A DNA stretch of 64,000 bases from Aporhodopirellula sallentina SM41 (GTDB lineage: Bacteria > Planctomycetota > Planctomycetia > Pirellulales > Pirellulaceae): NCBI RefSeq assembly GCF_000346505.1, contig NZ_ANOH01000218.1, positions 1 to 64,000 of the forward strand. The letters are read 5' to 3'. Below the pieces are notes generated by a model. That model had not been told where the DNA came from and did not search any database. It was given only the letters and a program-made list of their open reading frames with translations. The translations under genes and the position numbers were made by a program. Below are positions 57,929-64,000 of the stretch, one piece after another. Position 1 is the stretch's first letter, and each line of letters starts with the position of its first letter.

Positions 57929-60089
57929 AAAACTTACGCGTCACTGCGATCCGTTTGCGATCCAGGTCCACCTCGAGCACCTTGACTTTCACGACGTCGC
58001 CTACGGAGACAATTTCGTTCGGGTCGCTGACGAATCGATCCGCCAATTGCGAGACGTGAATCAAGCCATCCTGGTGAACGCCGAGATCGATAAACGCACC
58101 GAAGTGAGTGACGTTGGTGATGACGCCTTCGAGCACCATTCCGATGGAGAGATCCTCCATCGAGTTCACCGAAGAGTCAAAGTGGGCCACCTTGAACTCA
58201 CTGCGAGGGTCGCGTCCCGGTTTGGCCAGTTCCGAAATGATGTCTCGGATCGTAGGCAAGCCGAATCGGTCGTCGACAAATTTCTCCGCCGTGAGTTTCT
58301 GGCTCAGCGTCGAATTGCCAACGAGTGTCTTCGTGTCCGCGCTGAGTTCCTTCGCCATCCGGCTCACAACCGGATAGCTTTCCGGGTGCACCGCGGAGTT
58401 GTCGAGCGGCTCGCGACCGCCACGGATCCGCAAGAAACCGGCGGCCTGCTCGAACGCTTTTTTGCCGAGCTTGGGAACTTTCATGAGTTCCAGGCGGCTT
58501 TCAAAACGACCGTTCGCGTCCCGGTACAACACGATGTTTTCGGCGAGTTTGGGACCGATGCCTGCCACATGCGCCAGCAAGGGGACACTCGCCATATTGA
58601 GGTCGACGCCGACACGGTTCACGCAGGATTCCACCGTACGGTCGAGACACTTTCGCAGTTGGGTTTGATTGACATCGTGTTGATACTGCCCCACTCCGAT
58701 CGACTTGGGATCGGTCTTGACCAACTCAGCGAGCGGATCCTGCAATCGCCGCGCGATGCTGATCGCGCCGCGGACGGTCACGTCGAGGTCAGGGAATTCT
58801 TTGCCGGCGAGTTCGCTCGCCGAATAAATCGATGCGCCCGATTCACTCACCACGACTTTGGTCACGTCGAGTTTATTCTCGGCGATCAGAGAGCCGACAA
58901 ACGCGTCGGTTTCGCGGGAAGCCGTTCCGTTGCCGATCGCGATGAGTTCGACGCCGTGTTTTTCGATCAGCGATAGCAGTTTTTTCTTTGCCGATTCCAC
59001 GTCGTTTTTCGGCGGTGTCGGATAGATCGTCGTGTTGGTCAAGAATTTCCCGGTGCCGTCAACCACCGCGACTTTGCATCCGGTACGAAAACCGGGGTCG
59101 ATGCCGATGGTGGTTCGCGGTCCCGCGGGCGCGGCCATGAGCAGTTCGTGGAGGTTCTTGCCAAAGACGCTGATCGCTTCTTCGTCCGCCCGTTCTTTGA
59201 GCATTTGCAATACCGTCGACTGAGTCGCCGGTTGCAGCAAGCGATGGAAGCATTCCTCCGCCGCCGTTTCGAGTTCTCGTTTGAATTCGAACGATGGGTT
59301 CTTGATGAATTTGGATTTCACGTGCGAGACCGCGCGATCCTCTTCCATTTCGAGCCCGACCTTGAGCACGCCTTCGGCTTCGCCCCGCAGCATGGCGAGC
59401 AGCCGGTGCCCAGGAATGTGAGAGGCCGATTCTTGGCGATCCATGTATTGTTCAAATTTGGACGCTTCGTCTTTCTTGCCTCGTTTCACGTGCGAGGTGA
59501 TCTTTCCGAATTTCGATCCTTTTTCGACCATCCATTCGCGCACGTCGGTGTCTTCGCTCCACTGCTCGGCGATAATGTCGATCGCGCCGGCGATTGCGGT
59601 TTCGGCATCCGGAACGTCACGCTCATTGCTCACAAAAGGGGCAACTACCGATTGTTTGGATTTGCCGAGTTTGTTTTGCGTGAGCAGGATGTCCGCGAGC
59701 GGTTGTAGACCTCGTTCTCGAGCGATCGTCGCCCGGGTACGACGTTTCGGTTTGTAGGGAAGATAGATCGCCTCGAGCGATCGCAGGTCGGTGCAGTTTT
59801 CAATCTCACGTCGGAGTTGATCTGTCAGTTTGTCCTGCTCGTCGATCGTTTTGAGAACCGTTGCTTTGCGTGCAGCCAACGCGGTTGCCTTTTCGAGACC
59901 GTCTTCGATGGCTCGGAGTGCGATTTCATCAAGACCCCCGGTGGCTTCCTTGCGGTAGCGTGCGATGAAAGGGATGGTGTTCCCCTCTTTGAGCAAATCG
60001 ACCACCGCGGTGACTCGCTTGACCGGAAGATTCAGTTCCTTTGCGATGGCCTCGATGAGTTTCGGATCGATTGCGTTGGGGGAAGCCAT
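57927..60089 (-). CDS. tex: RNA-binding transcription accessory protein Tex
   Basis: Tex is a multidomain nucleic-acid-binding protein related to eukaryotic Spt6. The 720-residue product has an N-terminal helical domain (TIPFIARYRKEATGGLDE), a YqgF-like RNase-H-fold domain (TIGIDPGFRTGCKVAVVDGT) and helix-hairpin-helix segments (LLAHVAGIGPKLAENIV). The C-terminal S1 domain has GVITNVTHFGAFIDLGVHQD and GLIHVSQLADRF. The length is near the normal 720-780. It follows an M41-type protease gene by three bases on the same strand. Confidence 0.94.
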   Translation of the reverse strand: MASPNAIDPKLIEAIAKELNLPVKRVTAVVDLLKEGNTIPFIARYRKEATGGLDEIALRAIEDGLEKATALAARKATVLKTIDEQDKLTDQLRREIENCTDLRSLEAIYLPYKPKRRTRATIARERGLQPLADILLTQNKLGKSKQSVVAPFVSNERDVPDAETAIAGAIDIIAEQWSEDTDVREWMVEKGSKFGKITSHVKRGKKDEASKFEQYMDRQESASHIPGHRLLAMLRGEAEGVLKVGLEMEEDRAVSHVKSKFIKNPSFEFKRELETAAEECFHRLLQPATQSTVLQMLKERADEEAISVFGKNLHELLMAAPAGPRTTIGIDPGFRTGCKVAVVDGTGKFLTNTTIYPTPPKNDVESAKKKLLSLIEKHGVELIAIGNGTASRETDAFVGSLIAENKLDVTKVVVSESGASIYSASELAGKEFPDLDVTVRGAISIARRLQDPLAELVKTDPKSIGVGQYQHDVNQTQLRKCLDRTVESCVNRVGVDLNMASVPLLAHVAGIGPKLAENIVLYRDANGRFESRLELMKVPKLGKKAFEQAAGFLRIRGGREPLDNSAVHPESYPVVSRMAKELSADTKTLVGNSTLSQKLTAEKFVDDRFGLPTIRDIISELAKPGRDPRSEFKVAHFDSSVNSMEDLSIGMVLEGVITNVTHFGAFIDLGVHQDGLIHVSQLADRFVSDPNEIVSVGDVVKVKVLEVDLDRKRIAVTRKF

Positions 60090-60092
60090 GGT

Positions 60093-60638
60093 TTAACGTT
60101 TCCGTTGTTGTGCTTGGTGAAAATAGTGTCGTACTAATCGGCCGCTGATGGTCGTTTTGGCGAGCAGTTCCTGAGCTATCTCGCGAATTGCCTCGACGTG
60201 CGCGTCGTCGCTGAGAAGATGTTCGGTTTTTGACAGCGTGCGGCGTTGCAACGTCTCGTGTTGACGCGGAGACGCGGCGCGGGTGCACAGCAGATTTGCG
60301 ACGTCTCGCAAGTCTTGCGCCGCACCTTTTTGACAGTATTGTCCGGTCAATTTCGCCTCGGCAACCATCCCTGCGAGCAAGATCAGCACGTCGTCTTCGA
60401 GTCGGTCGTGCGATCCTTTTTTGACGCCTTTCTTGATCTCGCAGTGTCCGAGCCGAGAGGCTCCGAATCGCGATTTACCGGGGGCGATGCTGACTTTTTG
60501 GATCGTCCTGCCGAGCGATACCGCCATGACGGCGTGGCCGGCCTCGTGGTACGCCGTCGCGATCAGTTGTTGACGAGCAACCGCCTCATCGGCAGGTGCC
60601 TCATCGTTCGGAGGGGAATCGGAGTTCGGGGGAGTCAT
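60093..60638 (-). CDS. Free-standing M41 (FtsH-type) metalloprotease domain
   Basis: The 181-residue protein has the zinc-binding HEAGH at residues 31-35 (YHEAGHAVMAV), then VSIAPGKSRFGASRLGH. LAGMVAEAKLTGQYCQKGAAQDLRD follows, with an Asp at the place of FtsH's third ligand. It lacks the AAA+ ATPase module and the membrane helices of FtsH, and has a short Pro/Asp N-terminus. It may rely on another ATPase or act on small or unfolded peptides; no partner gene is obvious. It ends three bases before tex begins, so the two are probably in one operon. Confidence 0.8.
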   Translation of the reverse strand: MTPPNSDSPPNDEAPADEAVARQQLIATAYHEAGHAVMAVSLGRTIQKVSIAPGKSRFGASRLGHCEIKKGVKKGSHDRLEDDVLILLAGMVAEAKLTGQYCQKGAAQDLRDVANLLCTRAASPRQHETLQRRTLSKTEHLLSDDAHVEAIREIAQELLAKTTISGRLVRHYFHQAQQRKR

Positions 60639-61031
60639 CGTGTCGTTTATTGAACCCGATCAATCCGTTCTTCGCTACGCATCGGAGATCTCGTTTCGTA
60701 TCTGTTGCAGGTTTTCTACGAGAGCACGCATCGAGAGAGAGTTGTCGTTGCGGGAAGATTCCCTGCTGCGTTCATGTAACATCGGTGTCCTGGATCGCAC
60801 GCATCGCCGGTTTCGCACGAGGGGTAGTTGGCTCGCATTGAGTTGGTAAACTCCTGTTGCTTGTTCGACGTCACAGGCATTGCCTTGCCGCGTGACAAAG
60901 AACAATCGTCAGATCTTTATCATCTCGAATGTCTCCTCGCCGCCTTTTCCTGGTTTGCACGGTTGGTCGGATGCTTGTGTCCGCCTAATGGCAAATGATC
61001 GGGTTGCCGGTGTGCGCAAATGGGTCCACTC
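60639..61031. other. 393-base gap upstream of gcvT; no riboswitch seen
   Basis: The divergent gap between the M41 gene and gcvT. I looked for a glycine riboswitch, which often precedes gcv genes, and found no match to its conserved core. Open frames on either strand are short and family-less. Promoters for both genes should lie here but are not defined. Confidence 0.4.
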
Positions 61032-62237
61032 ATGACGAATCCTTCCGCTTCCGAGTCGCATGAACCTGCGGCGCCTGTAAACCTCGCGAAGACCCCGCTC
61101 GATGCATGGCATCGTCGTATGGGCGGGAAGATGGTGCCCTTCGCCGGCTACGAGATGCCGATCCAATACGCGGCGGTCGATCCAGATGAGGCTTCTTCTT
61201 ACATCGCCAAACCGGCAAACGGGATCGTTGCCGAGCACCAGGCTTGCCGAAACCGTGCCGCACTGTTTGACGTTTCGCACATGGGCCGTTTGCGGTTCGA
61301 CGGCGATGATGCTGCGAAGTTTTTGGATCACGTGTTGACGCGACGTGTGGCCGATCTGCCGGTCGGCGGAGTTCGATACAGCATGGTTTGCAATGCGGAA
61401 GGCGGCGTGCTCGATGACGTCTTGGTTTCGCACCTCGAAACGCCGTCGGAGCGACGTTTTCATTTGCTGGTCGTCAACGCATCCAATCGGCAAAAGATCC
61501 TCAAGTGGATCGAGCCCCACTTGGCTGACTTCCCGAGTGTGACAATGTCGGACCGAACCGAGTTGACCGCTATGATCGCGGTTCAAGGGCCGATGGCGAT
61601 TGAGATCACCAAGAAACTGTTTTCGTTCGATCCCTCTCGACTGAAAAACTACCAGGCCCGGATCACCGATCAGTTCGCCAAACCGGTCATCGTGAGTCGC
61701 ACCGGATATACTGGCGAAGACGGTGTCGAGTTGATCGTGCGTGCCGAAGAAGCGACGAGAATTTGGGAGAACATTCTGTTGGCTGGCCGGGAAGCCGGAT
61801 TTACCGCTGCCGGTCTCGGGGCACGGGACACCTTGCGAATGGAAGCAGGCATGCCGTTGTACGGTCATGAACTCGACGAATCGGTTGACCCGATCACCGC
61901 CGGACTCAACTTTTCGGTGAAGTTGGCCGACCGAAACTTTATCGGCGATGAAGCTCTGCGAGAGATTAAGAAAACCGGGCCGTCGCGCGTTCGAATCGGT
62001 TTGTTCCCCGAAGGAAAGAGACCGGCGCGGGAAGGTTGCGACGTGCTCGATTCCAACGGTACGAAGATAGGCGTCGTCACCAGTGGCGGCCCGTCACCGA
62101 CACTGGGTGTGCCGATCGCAATGGCATACGTGGATGCCGCGCACGCAAAGGATACCGAATTCCAGATCGATATCCGCGGACGAACCACACCGGCGAAGCC
62201 GACCAAGTTGCCGTTTTATCGGCGTCCCGCTTCCTGA
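61032..62237 (+). CDS. gcvT: Glycine cleavage system T protein (aminomethyltransferase)
   Basis: GcvT transfers the aminomethyl group from lipoyl-GcvH to tetrahydrofolate, releasing ammonia. The 401-residue protein has KMVPFAGYEMPIQYAAVDPD, ALFDVSHMGRL and VRYSMVCNAEGGVLDDVLV, with the catalytic Asp in the last block. VSRTGYTGEDGVELIV, GLGARDTLRMEAGMPLYGHE and a C-terminal TSGGPSPTLGVPIAMAYV follow. The ATG at 61032 is taken (MTNPSASES); one 12 bases upstream is possible. gcvH follows by about 100 bases. Confidence 0.95.
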   Translation: MTNPSASESHEPAAPVNLAKTPLDAWHRRMGGKMVPFAGYEMPIQYAAVDPDEASSYIAKPANGIVAEHQACRNRAALFDVSHMGRLRFDGDDAAKFLDHVLTRRVADLPVGGVRYSMVCNAEGGVLDDVLVSHLETPSERRFHLLVVNASNRQKILKWIEPHLADFPSVTMSDRTELTAMIAVQGPMAIEITKKLFSFDPSRLKNYQARITDQFAKPVIVSRTGYTGEDGVELIVRAEEATRIWENILLAGREAGFTAAGLGARDTLRMEAGMPLYGHELDESVDPITAGLNFSVKLADRNFIGDEALREIKKTGPSRVRIGLFPEGKRPAREGCDVLDSNGTKIGVVTSGGPSPTLGVPIAMAYVDAAHAKDTEFQIDIRGRTTPAKPTKLPFYRRPAS

Positions 62238-62338
62238 TTTTCATTTTTGACCAACGCCTCATCGCTGCGATACATCTGGGGTAGAATACGCGGCGCGCCG
62301 AGTTTAATTTTTGTCTTGTTCCCCTCGAGAGAGAAGCC

Positions 62339-62731
62339 ATGTCACGCGACACCACCAAACTGCGATTCGCCGAGACTCACGAATGGGTCGATGCCACCCA
62401 AGAGGACGGGATCGCAACGATCGGCATTTCCAAATTTGCGCTCGAAGCCCTAAACGACTTGGTCTACATGGACCTGCCGGAAGTAGGTCGAACTCTGAAG
62501 GTTGGTGACGAATTCGGGGAAGTCGAATCTGTCAAAGCCGTCAGCCCGCTCTACAGTCCGGTGTCGGGCGAAGTCGTTGAGGTTCACTCGGAGTTGCCAG
62601 ACAAACTCGAAAGTCTGAACGAGGATCCTTACGATTTCGGTTGGATCATCAAGGTGAAACTCGATGGCGATCTGCCGGATTCCTTGATGGACCATGCCGC
62701 TTACGAGAAACAATGCTCCGAGGCGGGCTAA
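62339..62731 (+). CDS. gcvH: Glycine cleavage system H protein
   Basis: GcvH is the lipoyl carrier of the glycine cleavage system. The 130-residue product has THEWVDATQEDGIATIGIS, the lipoyl lysine K66 in EVESVKAVSPLYSPVSGEV, and the DPYDFGWIIKVKL end. Size and motifs are normal. It lies between gcvT and a LipM-like enzyme that may lipoylate it. Confidence 0.95.
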   Translation: MSRDTTKLRFAETHEWVDATQEDGIATIGISKFALEALNDLVYMDLPEVGRTLKVGDEFGEVESVKAVSPLYSPVSGEVVEVHSELPDKLESLNEDPYDFGWIIKVKLDGDLPDSLMDHAAYEKQCSEAG

Positions 62732-62835
62732 AGCACGTTGTTGACTTTTGAATCATCAAGCTCGGCCGGTTCTATCGTCTCCGGTCGAGTGTTTGACTTT
62801 GGTTGTTGCGTCACCCTCGAAACGAGAGTGGACGC

Positions 62836-63696
62836 GTGACACGACAAGACAACAACCTTCCTTCTCAAGGTCGCTTGTTGCCGTTCGCCCTGCACGATGC
62901 CGCGTCCAATATGGCCATCGATGAAGCGATCGTGCAATCCGTTGCGAAGCATGACGTCGCACCAACCCTGCGGTTCTATGGATGGTCTCGACCGACGCTT
63001 TCTTTGGGGTACTTCCAAACGCTGGCCGACGCCGAAGTATGGTCAGGGCAGGACGCGGATCGAAAATATGTCGACATTGTTCGACGTTCGACCGGTGGCG
63101 GCGCGATTCTCCATCATTTCGAACTCACGTATTCGCTGTCGCTTCCACTCAGTGACACCGGGCCGGGCGCTCGCGAATGTGTGTACCAAGGAGTGCACCG
63201 GAGCGTCGTTGAGTCGTTGGCAAAATGCGGTGTTGCCTCTGCCGCGTTTCGCGAGACTGCAAGTTTGGTGGAACCGGCCGATAGCGCCCCCGAGGCCGCC
63301 GAAAAACAGGAGCCTGACGATCGCAGTACCCGTGCGGGACTTCGCTCTGCTGGCAACGAGCCTTTCTTGTGTTTCGAACGCCGCACCGATGAGGATTTGA
63401 TCTGTGGCGGCTACAAGATTTTAGGCAGCGCACAACGCCGAGTCCGTGGTGGCGTACTGCAGCACGGCAGTTTATTGCTGCGAGTGTCTCCGCACGCCCC
63501 GTCTTTGCCAGGCGTTCTCGAACTTTCGGGCGCAGCGATGCCGCCTCGTGCGATTGCCGAATTGATTGCCGCAAAAGTCGGCGAGGTGATGGGGATGCAG
63601 TGGCAGGCAGGCGAAATTACCGATGCCGAGCAAGATGCTGCGGAGCAGATTCGAGCGAGTCGCTACGCCGCCGCCGAATGGACCGGTCGACGCTGA
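62836..63696 (+). CDS. LipM-like octanoyltransferase / lipoate-protein ligase family protein
   Basis: The 286-residue protein is of the LplA/LipM/LipB fold. RRSTGGGAILHHFE and GGYKILGSAQRR (with the key lysine K194) are shared by the family. LCFERRTDEDL places a Cys at 179, where LipM enzymes carry their catalytic Cys; LplA ligases need none. A LipM-type octanoyl transfer to GcvH is therefore likely, though not certain. A weakly conserved insert of about 40 residues precedes the Cys. A GTG start at 62836 fits best; the frame is open to a TTG at 62803. Its end overlaps the convergent hydrolase gene by 34 bases. Confidence 0.82.
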   Translation: MTRQDNNLPSQGRLLPFALHDAASNMAIDEAIVQSVAKHDVAPTLRFYGWSRPTLSLGYFQTLADAEVWSGQDADRKYVDIVRRSTGGGAILHHFELTYSLSLPLSDTGPGARECVYQGVHRSVVESLAKCGVASAAFRETASLVEPADSAPEAAEKQEPDDRSTRAGLRSAGNEPFLCFERRTDEDLICGGYKILGSAQRRVRGGVLQHGSLLLRVSPHAPSLPGVLELSGAAMPPRAIAELIAAKVGEVMGMQWQAGEITDAEQDAAEQIRASRYAAAEWTGRR

Positions 63697-64000
63697 ACCG
63701 GGCGTGGAAACGGCAGCGTTGCGGGGGCGACGTCGAAACTAGCCGTGCTCAAGAAGCGGATCGACATTTCGATCGCTTCCGGATCCGAAATCAACGCTTG
63801 GTGCGTGGTCGGGAGCGTCGCGTGGGCACGCTCGCCGGGTAAGTGCGTGGCCGCAGGCTCGACGACAAAGTCGCGTTGGGCTGCGATCACTCCGACGGGC
63901 ATGTACCGCAACGTTGGAAGTTGGCGAACGAAGCTATCCGACGACTCGGACAGTTCACGCAGTTGTGGGAACCACGGAGCGAACGGCCCGAGCGGAATGC
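63663..64000 (-). CDS. C-terminal part of an alpha/beta hydrolase, cut by the window edge
   Basis: About 112 residues are present, entering from beyond 64000. The strand VGVIAAQRDFVVEP supplies the acidic residue and LPTTHQALISDPEAIEMSIRFL the His of an alpha/beta-hydrolase catalytic triad, in the order typical of lipase/PGAP1-like enzymes. The nucleophile would lie outside the window. The substrate is unknown. The last 34 bases overlap the end of the LipM-like gene on the other strand. Confidence 0.75.
   Translation of the reverse strand, partial: IPLGPFAPWFPQLRELSESSDSFVRQLPTLRYMPVGVIAAQRDFVVEPAATHLPGERAHATLPTTHQALISDPEAIEMSIRFLSTASFDVAPATLPFPRPVQRRPVHSAAA

Noticed and set aside
60639-61031. 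Glycine riboswitch upstream of gcvT
   Set aside because: The conserved aptamer core was looked for and not found.

Overview
The window looks like a chromosomal segment of a planctomycete, most likely a Rhodopirellula-type member of the Pirellulaceae. The basis is family content read from the translations: a DUF1501 / PPC-domain / DUF1549-DUF1553 / WD40-cytochrome cluster, a DUF1559 protein, a cysteine-rich YTV-repeat envelope protein, a DUF2293 protein and an ECF-type sigma factor of the planctomycete style. No rRNA, tRNA, CRISPR array, transposase or phage gene was found, so this is ordinary core and lineage-specific chromosome rather than an island.

Layout. 1-4.8 kb: ergothioneine genes egtD-egtB, an HbN-like truncated haemoglobin and a TIM-barrel sugar isomerase/epimerase. 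4.9-8.6 kb: a very charged, disordered RS/RG-rich protein, then rpe overlapped by a histidine-phosphatase relative that has lost its catalytic residues. 8.9-14.8 kb: ECF sigma factor overlapping scpB, ruvB, rph (with a possible frameshift near its start), purE and purK. 15-22 kb: GrpB-like protein, TPR protein, YTV protein, DUF1559 protein and a small BON-domain protein. 22.3-30.8 kb: a four-gene minus-strand operon of large exported proteins. 31.6-38.8 kb: a LysR regulator followed by gltB and gltD. 39-44.2 kb: lpxK, then a tightly overlapping minus-strand chain DUF2007-pdxA-membrane protein-zinc-ribbon membrane protein. 44.2-46 kb: a Ser/Thr kinase overlapping a free-standing GyrB-type TOPRIM protein. 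46-48.4 kb: three Tad-like pseudopilin/VWA proteins. 48.9-57.4 kb: rnc, an M28 peptidase, ompH, lpxC, lpxA, a Gfo/Idh/MocA oxidoreductase and a DUF2293 protein. 57.9-64 kb: an M41-only protease with tex, then gcvT, gcvH, a LipM-like lipoyl-transfer enzyme and the end of an alpha/beta hydrolase.

Functional links. The lipid A genes lpxK, lpxC and lpxA, with ompH, indicate a Gram-negative outer membrane. The oxidoreductase overlapping lpxA may feed it a diamino sugar. gcvT, gcvH and the LipM-like enzyme are a lipoylation and glycine-cleavage unit, but no P protein is adjacent. LysR plus gltBD is an ammonia-assimilation unit. Many genes join by 4-base ATGA-type overlaps, which suggests translational coupling.

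The gaps between genes carry at least five families of dispersed, mostly palindromic repeats. The most unusual is a ~237-bp element (8626-8862) and its relative near 57.5-57.77 kb, in which a 93-bp core bounded by 15-bp inverted repeats lies in opposite orientation in the two copies while the flank on one side keeps the same orientation. That core inversion, the kinase-TOPRIM pair and the dead phosphatase are the observations I would follow first.
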